Part shown: piece by piece, positions 33,801 to 48,800 of the stretch
How positions within the stretch are numbered: position 1 is the stretch's first letter
Layout of the letters: every line of letters begins with the position of its first letter
Source: Pterois miles
Taxonomy: Eukaryota > Chordata > Actinopteri > Perciformes > Scorpaenidae
Assembly: GCA_947000775.1 (NCBI GenBank)
Contig: CAMQGK010000327.1
Span: 1,488,001-1,552,000, forward strand
Direction: 5' to 3'
Length of the DNA: 64,000 bases
Notes under the pieces: model-generated
Seen by the model: the letters and a program-made list of their open reading frames with translations, nothing else
Told to the model about the DNA's origin: nothing
Database searches by the model: none
Made by a program: the position numbers and the translations under genes

Positions 33801-36800
33801 CCCAAAATAATGCTCGTGGACACTGCCAGAGTTGGAGATGTTGGAGAAACACCTGTGTGGAGCAGAAAATATTACTCACTTATCACATTTCCCCTGCAGG
33901 AGGAAGTACCCACTGAGGCAGCTCTCACACTTGTCCCCCACGCTGTTGTTCTGGCAATTCACACACACAGCATTCTCTTCTGTGGGACCCTCAGACACCC
34001 AGTTCTGAATCTGATAGAGGGACAAAGAGAGATGGGACCCCCGAAAAAGCAAAGACCGCACCCCAGATACAAAAGTAAGCACACTACTTGTTTTCACATA
34101 TTATCAGGAGAAGGCCATAAAGACGATTGACACTTACGCTGCTGGGGTCCAGAGGGTAGAGCCGTGGGTTCTCAAGGGCCTTCTTATGTTGATCTCCAGA
34201 TAAACACACAGCACTGTTTCCCCTACAAAACTCCCGACATGGACGACAAGTGCCACCCCCCTTGGCAGAGCCCACAAACAGAGGCTTACACTTCTCACAG
34301 TGGTCACCCTGGAAATGGGAAGAAATAAATCATCACAAGTGGACATGGAAAGTCTGTGTTTACACTATCTGCACGTGTTTTACAACAAGCACTCACTTTG
34401 GTGTTATTGTGGCACTCGAGGCAAACATCTGGTTTGCTGACACCAGCACAGTTGCTGTGTTTGTTGCAGCTGCACTGAGAGGAGCAGTTATCCCCCACAA
34501 ATCCAAAGTGACACTGGCAAACTCCCGGGGACATGCACGTCCCGTTGACACAGCCTTGTGCACACACTGGCTCACACTGACCAGAAACACTGTACAGGAG
34601 AAAAACAAAAAGAGAACACATTTTGATAAGTCTCTACAATTGCTTTGAAAACAATACCGTATTTTGTTTAACAATCACTATTGTATTCACTGAGTCACAA
34701 ACGCTACCTGCTGAGTATGTAACCCTGTTTGCAGGTGCAGTGATATCCCTGGGGTAGGTCATGGCAGTCCTGGGTGCTGTTGCAGTGATGATGGCCATTA
34801 GCACACTCATCCTCCTCTGGACAGTGGAGGAAGGACCAGCTGCTGTTTCGCAGGGGACAAACACCCTCACTCACACCTGGGAGACAAGATGAGTGAACCA
34901 CAGATGAGAAAACCAGAAATTTTAAGTGAAAAATGTATAACTGGACTGGTTACACTCAACAGTGCTCAACTTCTTGAACACATCAGATATGTCTCACCAT
35001 CAAGTCCTCCCTGTAGGCAGCGACCAGCCCCATTGCCTCCCCGGCTAGCACACCAACCACACTGAGGCCTGGCAATGCACTGGGAGCACTGGGTGAGCTG
35101 GGAGCACTGAGGAGAGCAAGAGTCGCCCCCAGAGAGGAGACGACCACACTGACCAGCCTCACAACGCAGGGGCAGGAAAGACGGACTCATGCACTAGAGG
35201 AAGGGGAGAGAGGTTAATTGTATATGAACATGTTTTTTATAAATAACCCATCTGTTACTCATCTCGTCTGTAATGCTCCAGCAGGGCAGTCTTACCTGCT
35301 GCAGAGCCATGCTCCACACACAGTGCTGCCAGCCCCCATCAGAGCCCCTGGAGCCCAGACAGAGGCTGCAGTTACTGAGGCTGTGGCAGGGTGGAGGGCA
35401 CGGCATAGGGGGAGAAGACTCCACCTGCATGGGTGAGACGTTGAGCAGGGCGTAGCTGAAACACGTCCAGTCATAGGTGGGGTTCACACTCAGGATGCGC
35501 CTAGTCTCACCTGGAGAAATCACAACACAGTCAATGTTTTTTAGTGGAATACTTCATGAGAAATCTGGATTACAAAAATTCAGCCAAAACCTAGAGGGCT
35601 ATTTTATTTGTGCTGCACAATTATCACCAAAATAGGAATTCATCAATAATCTACTAGGTGTCATTATTATAATTACCGATAGGGATATCACGAGAACCAG
35701 TGCTTTGGTACCAAGTAGATGCCAAAAGTTTGAAAACATGGTGATACTCATTTTTCTACAGTACCGCAAGTACCATCAGGGCTAAAGACTAATTGTGTCC
35801 CGAAGACAATAGAAAATGTATTTGGGATACAGTAAACCCATTGAGAACACATCCAGGGGATGCAGCCTATTTTTTTCCTGATGATGCTACATTACGAGAA
35901 AACAAATCCATGTTGAAATCTGCAGGATGAGAGCTAGTTAACATTAGCTGTTAGCAGGACTGTGTTGCTTAGCGGTTGCTAACAGCTAATGTTAGCCTGC
36001 TCTCGTCCTGCCGATTTCATCACGGGAGTTGCAATTCATTTACATTATGATGTGTTCAGGCTTTATTCAGTAAAATTAGTGGGCAAAGGTTAATTCTAAC
36101 ATTATCATGATGTGTTCAAATGTAATCTTGTAAAATGTAGTTGTTTAGCAAGATACTTGAATAAATACAGGTGACTGAAGAAGATGTTTTCACTGCAATA
36201 TAACATGGATAAGAGAAAATTAGGACCTGTTTAACTTCGTAACAAAAATCAGTATGTAAATGGTAGTAAAGGAGTGTATGTTGAAGTACACAGGATTTCA
36301 TTTTAATTTACTTTATTGCAGTATCGAATTGGTACTGAGAATCAAGGAATTTCACTGGTATTGGTATCAACTACTAAATTTCTCATATCGTGACATCACT
36401 AATTATGAAGTTTCTAGTGTTTTTGATGTTTTTACCAAACATGGACATCTTATTTATTTTCAGCTTTAGACAGACTAAGAAAAGAGCGAACAAAAGAGCT
36501 TTGAGTAAATAATGCATTTCAAATTAGTATTTTTTGGAGCCTTTTTTCCTTTATTGACATTGAAAGGGGTAGACAAGTGACGTCATACAACAAAAGGCCC
36601 CAGGCCGGACTCAGGCCTGGTACATAGGGCGCCTGCTCTATCAACTGAGCTACAACGGTGCCCCAAAATCATGGATTTAAACAGAGCCCATACCTGTGCG
36701 CTTGAACTGGCGAGTCCACATGCATTTTCCAGATGCAGTACACTTGGGGCAGTCAGAAGCCTCACAGCTAGTCTCGGTGCAGTTGCTGGACAGGAAGATC

Positions 36801-39800
36801 TCTCTCTGGTTGATCCGACAGTCATGTTCAGACGTACAGCTGACAGAGCTGCTGATACAAGCCCCCTCTGGACAGTTTGTGCACCACTTACATTGTAGAG
36901 CAGGCTGGGAAATCCAGAAAGGAACAGATTTTAGTTGATAGAAAGTAGCTCTCTCTCATTGAGCTGGTGATTGTGTTAGAGGAGGGGTGTTGTATGTTAC
37001 CTGTGATGAACTGGAGAATGTCTTAGGGTGTCGGGCGAGGCATTCGCTGCAGGTCTTCAGTCTGCGACACTGGTCTGGCTGACGCGGTGTCGGGGAACAG
37101 GGTGACTGGCTGGTGAAGCAGCCCATTCTGATGAAGAGAGAAATGTAAGTTGGACACACATTTTATTTAGTAGCTGCACACAAGCTCAAGAACAGTGCTA
37201 TATCCTTAGAGTTGCTTTCAGCCGTTACCTCTCAGCAGTATCAGACGAAGCACAGGTTCCCCTGCACCAGATGCAGCTGCCTGTGGTGGTGTTGCAGGCC
37301 TCTGGTGTGGGCAGCAGCGCACAGGGGTCAGAGGGCACAGTCAAGGTGATGAGTCTGCCCAGCGTGACGCCATTGAAGCCTCCTGACAGGAAGAGACGGC
37401 CAGCCCAGCTTGTCATGGCAAGAGACACTGAACGATTTACTGGATCTCCTACAACTGAGACTGGAGGGATAAACGTGGTTAAGGTTATGGTATGGTAAGT
37501 TATGATTTGACCATAATTGAGTCTGCAGAATGACATTAAGTTGGTTACCTGGTTGTATCCAGGTGTTACAGTTGATCTGGTACAGAGACACAGAGTTACT
37601 GTAGTCTTCTGCTTCTGTCCTTCCCCCAACAATGACCATGGTGTCTTTGATCATGGCTGCAGCATGGAAGAAACGGGACAGGGGCTGCGTAGCAAAGACA
37701 TGATACAGCAAGAATAGATAAGTCACTACAGTATATGCAGCGGACTGATAGCGGATAAATGCTTGCCTTCTCTAATTTAGTGGTCTGTAAGAGGAGGATA
37801 GAGACTAGATGAGATTGGACTCTTACCTTATTACCCTGTGAGGGGACCAGCAGAGACCAGGTGAGGTTGGGGTAGTACAGACTGTAGAGCTCGCCTGACG
37901 GCTCCACAGTCTCCACATGGAAGCGATAGCCTCCAAAGACGTAGATGGCATCAGTCTGCTCATGGTAGACTGCTGAGTGGCCATATAAGCCTGATTGAGG
38001 AACACATAATGTAAAACAGGATTAAATGAAAAGGAAAAAAGATACGTTTGTTGTATCTGCTTTTTGTGTTGTTTATTTTTACACATTATCCAAACATAAC
38101 ACTGAATTTCTCTTTTCGGTTGACTAATAAATGTTGTTTGTTGTAGGGCTGTCCCCGAATAGTCAAAACTCAAATATATATTCAAATACTTTCATTGACT
38201 GAAAATGAAATGTAAAGAAAAAAATTCAACAACCATAATGATTGGGAGAACTCAGCCGCAGAGAGTGACATCATGTCCTAACAGCAACTGTTACATTACG
38301 GCATACAAAACAAACCACGTACTTATCAGCTGTGAGCTCCCGATTAGACTTCTGGTGTAATCAACTTAAAAGATGTGAGTAGTACTTGCTATCTTCTGAC
38401 ATTTGCACATGTTTTATAGTATATTTACAAAAAATGACACACTATAGCCAACAGCAAGTAGGAAACTTTTAAGTGTTCTAGTGGTCTCCCTCCAGCCACC
38501 TGGCAGGTGGCTTATTTAGGGTGTTTTGTAGTAAAATGAGGAGGTATCATATAAATTAGGGTTGGCTGATCGCATGTATCAGTTATAGTACATTGCCAGT
38601 TGTTTTTTGAGATTTTTTTTGTCATTTTTATTTAGCTAATTTAATGGTCCGCTACCGAAGAATGAGAGCTGCTCATTTTCTCATCAGTGGGCAGTGAGAA
38701 AGAGAGAACGAGAGAAAGAAAGAGAGAAAGATAGACAGGCTCAGCGTGTAGAGCCAACTTATTTTCATATCTCCCAATGAAATGAGTATGGTGATTGTTG
38801 GAAAAGGGGAGACGCTAGATATTTGACTAGAACTAATACTCAAACTTATTGGATTTTGACAGCCCTTCTTTGTTCTTGTATAATAGGTGCATCAGTCAGT
38901 TATTTATTGACTAAGTACAAACTATGTGACAACACATAAAAAAAACAAAAGGCCTCAAAAACCTGTAGGTGGTGTGCCAGTGTGGGGGGCAATGGTCCAG
39001 TTTCCAGTATGAGAGCTGAACTCCAGCAGATGGTGGTTGAAGCCATTGTCTGGAGAGTAACCTCCAATCAACAGCACGGAGGAGTCTCGTCGTACAGTCA
39101 AAGTGTGGCCCGCCACCGGGGGAAGCACTGTGCTCTGTCAGAGATGGAAGAACATTTTATTTACTAGGAAGTAAAACACACTTCTCATTTTTCAGATATT
39201 TTTTCCACAATAAGTCTAACTCTAACCTTGTGCTCTCTCCAGACTAAACTGCTGAGATTGAGACTCCAGGTATCCATGGCAACACCATTTTGAGTGACAC
39301 CGCCCACCACCAACATGAAGTCGTGACTGGCTCCGTGGCTTCCAGAGCCAGACTCGTGACTGGTCAGCAGCGCAGAGGCATGGTGGTAACGAGGGCTCGG
39401 TGTTGAGCCTTCTTCCACAGAGCTCGTCAACATTTGGGTCCAACGGTGCTCCGACACAGAATATCTAAACAAACCAGGGACAAAATGTGTTATTATGCAC
39501 AGTACACTGTACATGCTATATATATAAGGGCTGTCCTCTCATAGACGATTAATAGACTAATCTGTCTTTCTGGTTTTAGTCGACTAAGATTTCTTAGAGG
39601 ATTAGTCTTTTTTTTTTTTTTATGCTGAATGACTTATTTCCAAGAAACTCAGGAGTACATCTCTAATAAACAAAAGTAAAATGTAAAATGTTTTGTGACA
39701 TTAAACTCAGGTTACACAGCCCTACCTGTACACATTTCCCAGAATGCCCTCTGACAGAGAGAGTCCTCCATACATCCAGAGGTTGCCCTGTGGTCCAGAC

Positions 39801-42800
39801 ACCAGAGTGTGTCCCATCCTGTGGAGGAACCTGTGGGCCTGGTTCTGTGAAACAACAGTACATAATGAATGTGTGCTTGTGCGTTTTGGACTGTAACATT
39901 TATGAGCTGTGCATATTTCTGTTCCTCTCGTACCACTGTCAGTTGTGTGTCCAGCAGGGTTTCCCAGACTAGACTGTTTGAGTCCCGAGAAACAGAGCAG
40001 TCTGAGCCAGCCCAGCTGTCTGAGCATACGCACACTCCCAGAGACTGAGACAAAGAAAATATGTTGGTTAGCAATCTAGGAAAATTTGTAACATGACTCT
40101 CATCACCAAGACTATTATAGATTATTATTAGAAGATTACTATGAACACATCACAACAAATCAAAAGGCAGAGACAGTATAAAACTACAGTTTATGATATT
40201 CTAATACTAACTGGTAAATTATGGACACAATTTTCATTCTTTATCAATTTACAAACACATCTGTTCCCAGAAAAAAGTGACCCATGTGCCCAAATGGCAA
40301 CTGGGAAAATAAAACCAAATATAAACGTCTTAATATAAATTGTCACAACTCTTACTGTATTACAAGCTCCTCGTCCTTCTGCTATTCCACACTCCTGTGG
40401 GCACATGGGCCGGTCGCAGTGGGGTCCACCATATCCCTGAGGGCACTGACAGAGCCCCCCTTGGCACTGGGCTCCACCTGGACAGGCAGTGGTCCCGTCT
40501 TCACCCTCATCAGAGCTCTGATGACAACGCCTCACCCAGAAAGATGCATTGAAACCTTGAGGTTTGTTTGAGGAGACGTTGGCCTCAAAGTAGACGGAGA
40601 TCACACCTGGTGGTAAAAGAGAAAAGGCAATATAGTGAAAGTGACATGGCAATTATATAATGCCCAATATTACTCAATGACGTCAACGATTCGACTAAGA
40701 GTTTGTGGTTGACAGTAAAATGCCCTGGGGTGACGTAATCTGCTGGGTAGTTAGCGGTTAATGTGTTTAGAGGGATGTACGATAGCCCACAAGTACCACT
40801 TAAATGGCTAAACTTCTGCTGTGTGCTTGTAATGGACTTGTGTCAAAGCAGATATTTCTGGGCAAAATGTTTATTACTGAATGATTATATGGATGGATAC
40901 CTGAGGTGGCCTCCACAGTGATAGGCTGAGTCCTTGTAGTGCCACAAAATGCTCCAATCAGGTTGTGGTCTGAATGTACAACACCATTGGCCAGGAAACG
41001 AGGGAGGCCGTCAAACACATAGACATAAGAGCTCTGCAAAACAACACAGGGAATGTAAGGGTGACAGTTATACAGATGATTGATGCTACAGCACAGCAAA
41101 CATTTGCTTGTGTGTATAATCAGGTCATGTTTGTACTCACTTTACAATGCGTATGGGAGTCTGGGTGTAGAGTGAGGGCTACAGGAGGACACGGCTGTCT
41201 GGGCAGACAAGGTGCTAGGTTCTCAGTCACAGACAGGACCCATAGGCAGTGAGAAAGTCCTCCTTTCCCCTGTGTGCCACTTCTCCATCCCAGAGAAGAG
41301 GAGAGAGGGATGGCAGAGGAGGTGGTGGAGGAAAGCAGTACAGAACGGCCCTGGCACTGGCGGTAGCATGTGCCATTGTTCCTGTCAGAAAGAGAAAGAT
41401 GTTAGGGATTGATGAGTCATGATGAAAGAATCTGAAAATATAAAATACAAAAATCAACCTCAGACACTTCCACTGTTTTCACACATTCTGTTTTTATCAA
41501 TAGCGTATTAAAATCTCCACTCTTCGACTTTTAGTTGTTTTTAGTCAGTTCAGACAAAATGACAAGCAAAGTGTGCGTTACACTCAAGGTATAAAATGAA
41601 GATGTCATTACCTGGGGTCTCCGTAGTAACCAGGCAGGCAGGACTCGCAGTGTGGTCCCTGAGTGTTGTGGGTGCAGTAGCACTGGCCTGTCTGGTTGTG
41701 GCAGTATCCTCGGAGAGGGTCGCCATGGCCGTTACACTCACACTGCACACAGCCGCCGCCACCAGCTAGGGCTGAACCAAAGCTACCTGGACGACAGTGC
41801 TCACAGTGGGGCCCTGTAGTCCAATCTGAAAGACAGAGGAAGAGATTCAGCAGAGCAAATTCAAACAAATGCAGTTTAAATTTCTGAACTGTGGGTATGA
41901 TTTGACCTCATAAACTGGCCCGATTCAGTATGGGTTAAATACAAAAGATGACAAGCTATTAAAATAAGACATATACTGTTTAAAGGTCTCACCCTGGCAT
42001 TCGTCACAGATCCCTGGTGCAGTAATACAGGTTGAATGGAAGTTGCAGCCACAGTCCACGTCACATTCAACACCACTGAGAACCAGGGTAGCGGGGTCAG
42101 ACGTCCAGCCAAGGGAGCATTCACACTCAAACCGCGGGCTGCCACTACACTGGCCCTCACGGCACTCATTGTAGCACCTATGGGGAGGGGAAAATTATGT
42201 TGGGGGTCAAAATGTCCTTTCTCCAGTTTTGTAAAAACAATCCTGATGACTAAATGGGAGAGGAGAGGAATACTTATAGGTTAAGAGAGTTGAGGAATGC
42301 ATCTTACGTCTGGTTGCAGTGCAGTGTGCCATCCCCTGTGTATCCTCTCTCACAGTGGCACTCATAAGATGTGGGAGTGTTGATGCAGGTGGCGAAGGGG
42401 TGACAATTGTGGAGACCCAGCCTGCATTCCTCCACATCAGGGCAGGTGGGGTAGGACCAGATCGCATCTTGCTCCTCGTCCTCCAAGTGCTCCAGCTCCA
42501 TCTCCATTTCCAGGGGGCGCGGCGGGGCCAAGGTCTGGGGCTCAGGGCTGGAAGGGCAGGACAAGAAGACGTGAAGAACAAGTATACTATATCCATCTAT
42601 CCATCCACCCACAAAGTTATGGCTTCTATGTAGAAGTCCTGTTTTAGTTTAGCAGAAATTCTAAGACAGTCATTCATAAAGACTGGGACCTACAGGAGGT
42701 TTTATTAGGGTCGCCAACTAAATTTGCAGAATTTATTCAATATTAAATATTTAACATTTCTATCTGCAGTACACCTTTGAGACACATGAGGGAGTCTGAA

Positions 42801-45800
42801 TGTTTGTTTTGCTTTGATAATTGCAGCCTAATTATAAAATTGAATCTAATATGAAGGCTATTGTACATACTGTTTGTTTTACTGATGAAACAATAAAAAA
42901 CAAGTCTAAATGCATTCATTTGATCTCATTTATAAAGCTGTGATTTATCAACAGTCTCTTTGAAATGGCTGCTTTACCTATTCAAGATAATATAAGGTGA
43001 TGCAAATGCCCCATAATTAATAGAAGAGATCTTTGGTAAATGGTCCAGAGGAGGTTGGTTTAACACTTGGTACAAAAATTCCAAAGCACCCTTTTAAAGA
43101 TACTTGCAGCTTCCCAATCTGTTCTGTTTCCCCTTGTCTCCTCCAGCTGACCTGTTAGATTCAATTTTTGAGTGTAAACTAATGAGGAAACAATAAGTAC
43201 AATCTATAAAATGCTTTATTCTCATAACTTGACACTTTTAAATCATCTAAAAAATAAATGGGAGACAGATTTAGAAGAACTAATACTAGAGGACACTTGG
43301 CACAAAACAATAAGGGGAATCTTCTCTGCCTCTAGCTGTCTTAGACACGCTGTTATTCAATTCAAAATTGTTCACCGTTTGCATTGGTGTAAAGTTAAAC
43401 TTGCTAAGTTCACAGCAAACATAGACCCCACTGCCAGCCACCCTACTACACGTTTTGGACCTGCGCAGTGCTTTACACTTTGTGGCATTCTTTATTTGAA
43501 ACTTTTTCTAAGATTTTCAGAAAGACGATTATGCCATCTCCATTTATTGTGCTTTTTGGGGTAGCTCAGATGGATCCCCCTGTTTAGAAACAGAAAATCA
43601 GTATGTTGGCCTTCAGCTCTCTCCTCGCCAGGAGACTTATATTACTAAAGTGGAAAGAACCAATACCTCCAACATTCAGCCACTGGGTCAGGGATGTCAT
43701 GTACCATATCAAACTGGAGAAGATCAAATATACAATCAAGGGGTCTATTAGAAAGCTTTATATTTGGCAGCCTTTCATAATGTTTGTTGAAGACATGAAA
43801 GCAAACAATATAGTAATGTAAATTTCTACTGCCCTTTGTAATTTCAGTTTCGTTTCTATTTTCTAGATTCACAGTATTACCTACTTTATTAGCTAGGTAT
43901 TTGACTTTTTGTTGTATTTATTTTGTTTATGACAGGCTATGTGATCATTGTATCCTATGGAATGGGAATGTCTCAATGGTTTGTCACTTTTAAAAGGTGG
44001 TCCCCCCCAAAAAAAGTCAGGTAAACACTGGTCTAGAGTATGTGACATTTTCAGAAAGCAAGACCCAGCTACCACTAAGAAACAAAAACCATTTAAATTA
44101 TTTCTTTTTAAAATGGATATAACTGATAAAACTGAAATGATTTCTTTCAATACACAGACTGTGAATTGAGAGGTGAATTTTATTTATTGACGCGTCTTGC
44201 AAACGCATTTTGTCCAATTTAACTTGGAATAACTGTATTGTGAAAAACTAGTTACCTTTACCCTTGCAAGGAGTGGACCACCACAAAAACATTTACAACC
44301 TGTGAGAGTCACTCCATCTCAGTGTTATTGTCGTAAACTAAAACTGAAAGTAAAATGAAAATTTGCACTGAAAAATATTGTTAGTAAACTGAAATAAAAA
44401 CTATAAGATAAGAATAAGAAAAACTAAAACTAAACTGGAACAATATTGCCTGGATATAAAATTAATGCAAATGAAATGAAAATGAATGCAAATTCACTTC
44501 AGTTTTATTTTTAGCTATAATATATCACTACCGTCACTTTGCGTCAACTTTCGTGACAGAGATGGCGCTACATTATGGCCATTCCTGCATAGTTAAACCA
44601 ACCATGTATTTTGAATGTGTATATACAGTAGCTACATACTTCTGAGACATTATACCTAGCCCGAACAAGAACAAACTAAAAGTAAACATATAAAAAAACA
44701 AAACTAAACCTTTCTGATAAACTAAAACTATCAAACACACTCTGAAAAATAAACAAAAAAGAAACTGAAAAGTCAAATAATTTAAAGTAAAATAAAACTA
44801 CATATCTAACAAAAGCCCTTGCCCTATGAGAAAACGTTGTATGCTAACTGCATCAAGTCAAGAAAGTATAATAAGAGATATTACTTAGCAGCCCGTGCTT
44901 CAGCTACAGCCACACTGCAGTTGTACACCGAGGGGTCGTCCATTCCCGCCCAGTCTCCCCTCAAACATCTGAAAAGATGAGTGGAAAACTTTGAATAAAT
45001 ACAAGAAAGTCCCAATAAAGGCAATGACCATTAGCCTATCAGCAATTTGATAATAAAATGGTTCATCAATTAGTCATTCATATCAGATGTGTTGGCACTA
45101 TGCAAACTTTCTCTGTACAGTGTAATTGTCAAAGTGTTTGTTAATTATATGTTTGCCATACTTACTTTCCAATAGTGGGGTTGTTGTAGTCACCACACCA
45201 GCCACACTGGAAGGTTCTCAGGCAGTCTGTACAGGTGTTTAAAGCTGAACACTGTTTACACTGAGGAACCGAATGAACACTGACGAAGAAGAGAATAAGG
45301 ATGAGAATATTAGATTATTGATGGTTCATTTCAACTCTTTTCTCTTATACTCATTATTGCATTCAAAAACTTTACATTTTAAAATTCAAGTCAGTTCTGT
45401 GTCTTATTTTTGTTTAAGTGCTGTGAGTGTACTGCTGAATGTTTTCAAGCTGAAATCATCAAACCAGCTAACTGTATGTGCAACTGCAAATAGTTATAAT
45501 GTGTAACTGTCAGCTAAAATTAAAAAAACAATAAAAAAATCTTAAAAAATGTCCTTATTTTACCTGTCGTACCAGTCCCTGCACTCTCCATAGGGGTATT
45601 TTGTGAGGTAGGCAGCAAAATAGAAGCAGGCCTGGGCTGACTCACACCATGCACACTGGCTGGAGTTAGAGAGGCACTCACCACACGTCTTTCTCCTTTG
45701 CAAGGCAAAAAGATGTCCAGATGGTGAGTTATAGACTCTTGTTGAGCATACGTGATCAGTAATTACCAGTGTTATAAGTATAGTTTTTCAACTCACTGGT

Positions 45801-48800
45801 TGCAGACTTTAGGACACCCCGTTGGGTCACGTATGGATCCATCTAGTCTTCCCCGTCTACTGCACTGGTAGTCGCCTTTCTTGCTTGAGTTTATCTGCCA
45901 CTCGCAAAAAGGGTCCTGCAAGTCATGTTTAGCTTTGCATGAGTCAGAAATACGGCAGCTCCAAATTATGCTAAAAAAATGTTAAAATAAATTAACATGA
46001 GGTGTTATCGGTGATATACCTGAGTGCAAGCGGAGCAGTCTCTGTACTCTTCACACAAGGTGCAGTGCTGGGGCGCCAACAGCAGATGGCGCTGACCTTC
46101 TCCTTTGCCTTCCACCTTCTCTCCCTCGGGGCAGGGCTCGAGGTCTGCGCTGTCCCGCAGCAGACAGCGGGACACAGACGGACACCAGCCACAAGACTGG
46201 TCAGACAGACAGGCCAGACAGGACATGTATGCTGAGCAGGAACCTGAGCGGTAAGGCTCCAGGAACAGGAAGGATATCTCCTAAAGGGAGAGCAAGTTAT
46301 GGGGAAAAAAAAGCGGATTTGGGTAAGAATTCAGCTTTTGTTTCACTACTGAATGAAACTCATGCAGAAGAATGGCAGAAATGCAAACCACCAAATACAG
46401 TTTTTTTTAAACTTTCACAGCTTATGCTGGTTAAAGGTTTAAATGTGCCAGTACTCACACTCCCTCCAGGCAATGTTCTGTTCCATATCAGGGCCATCTC
46501 ACTGGTCTGCCCTGAGCCTGAGTTGTTGAGGTAGCCCTCAGCCTGAACAAGGTAATGGTTGCCCCTGGTCAGGTTAGAGAACAGTCTACTCCCATCTGTA
46601 CGGGCCAGCAGCTTCAACTCCTTCTCCTGCTGGGCTGCCCAACGACCCACCACCTCCTGCTCCAATAAATGACAAATGTAAAAGTTTTCGAATTCAATTA
46701 GCATTACAGACATGTACTGTCTCACAAGTGTCAATGCAACATGGCAGTACATGCAGATGAATGTCAGAATAGATGACTACCGGTACTCAAAACGGCCGAC
46801 AGAATTTTGCCAGCGGGTGAGTGGGAGGCTCCAAGTGCCATTAATTTGCATGTACTGCCTGCGCTGCAGTAACACAGAGCCAGTTGAAAATCTCTCATCT
46901 CTCCCTCATCATCCTCTTTATCTAACAACAGGTGAGGAAGGTGTGTCTGTATGCAGCTAACAGTCCTTTGTAGCTCCCTATTGCACTAAAAAGCCTGCCC
47001 ACTTTAGCAGTCCAATCAAATACAAAGAATTTAATTCAAATCCCTCTTGTAACTGTACACCACCAAATATTCTGTTTCATTGTGAGATATGTCACAGTAC
47101 AGCAGTTAAAGATGCTGTAACTCTCAAATCACTGTGACTTTAAGCAGTAAAACTGTCAAAAGACATACCTAAACATAAGGTACTTGACAGCAAGTAAGGT
47201 AGATGTTATCTACAGCAAGCAAAGACACTGATTACTCCCATGGGGATACCTCCCTCCCAACAGTCACAACAATATTTGTTTCATTGTTTCTAATGAAAAT
47301 AATATTACAGATGCTTGTTACATCTAGGACAACCAATCCTGTCAATACTTTCTAATTGCAGGTAAACTGTTAGTTTTAAAATAACCTATTGCATTAAAAA
47401 ATGACACAAAAAGCATTGACATGCCCTTTCCCTCACCAGCTGGCTGGAGTTGGGCCCTGAAGCCATTCGAGCCTCAAAGTGGAGCCTCTGGATGCGAGCC
47501 CACATGGAGACAGTCTCTGTGGGAGGGGGTGCAGGTGGAGGGGCTCCCCACAACGGGTGGATGAAGCCCCTGAACTGTAGGGCTACGTCCATTTCTGTGG
47601 TGGGGCTAAGGATGATGGTGGTGCTGCGGAGGATGGACACCTGGCGAAGGGGTGAGGAGGATGGAGGACAGTGGAGGATGGATGGAAATGGAGACACATC
47701 AACAGAAGCACTATTCTCTACAAACTGCTCCACAAGTTTGACAAACTAAAAGAAGGAAACTTCTCTAAGAGCGCATTACAACAGACAGTGAAAAAGAATT
47801 TAAAAAAAAAGAGAAGTGAGCATTGGAGTCAAGAGGTTGGAAAGCCAAGAGGACAAGGTAAAAATTATCAATAAGAGAAAAATCATAATATTGAAGTTGG
47901 AGAACTGCAGTGCAGTCAAAGTGTCAAAGCAATGTTGGAGGAAGGAAGGAGGGATAAGTATAGCAGAGAGGGAAGTAGTTACAACCACAACTAGTACAGT
48001 TAGCACTTGAGATTTGGACTCCGTACCTTGTCAGGCTGGGAGTCGTTGCGGGGGTGCTGGAAGGTGAGCAGGTGCAGTCCCGGGACATAGTTCTCGGTGC
48101 GACAGGAGTGGAGGGAGGTTAGGAAAAGGGTACGCTCCCCCCACCAGCCGTACGCCCCTGAGATCTGGTCCACACGGCACGCACTTCGCTCTGTGAGACC
48201 GAGAGGGAGAGGTCAGCACACAAAGAACACATCTGACCTCTTAAAATCTCATAATACAGCAGTTTCCTAAAGTGTTCTACTGTACTGAAATGAGTCTGAT
48301 CTGTGACTTTTGTGTGACGTGCGTTCAAAAGGAGTAAAACGACATGAACTCACTGCACCAAAAGAAGTATGCGACTGGACAGGCAAGTCAAATCATGGTT
48401 TGAGTAGCCTGTCCAGTCTCAGCTGGGTGTAGTCAGGTCATTGTGCTCCATCCCTGAAACACGCCCAACATAAGTCCCTCCCATGTCAACTCCCAACATC
48501 GTTTTTTTTTTTTTTTCAGTCTGAGGCTTAGCCCTTCTCTTCTGCCCTCCTTCCTCCCTCCCTGGGTCTCACCTGACACTGGTAGGCAGGACTCATTCTG
48601 AACACACCAGCCAAATTCTCCAGGGGCACGAGCCAGAGAAGCTGGAGTACCACTGAACACCAAACAGGACTGGCAATCAGACAGGAAGCGAGCCAGGCCC
48701 AGGCAGCCAGTACTGCCACACTGTGGACACAAAATATCATGGTAATCCTAACATATATTTATACTGACATATCACAGTCAAAGAAATGTTCTGGGTGTCT

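Noticed and set aside
36590..36664. Possible tRNA gene on the minus strand
   Set aside because: Good A-box arm but degenerate anticodon and T arms; it continues into a short SINE.
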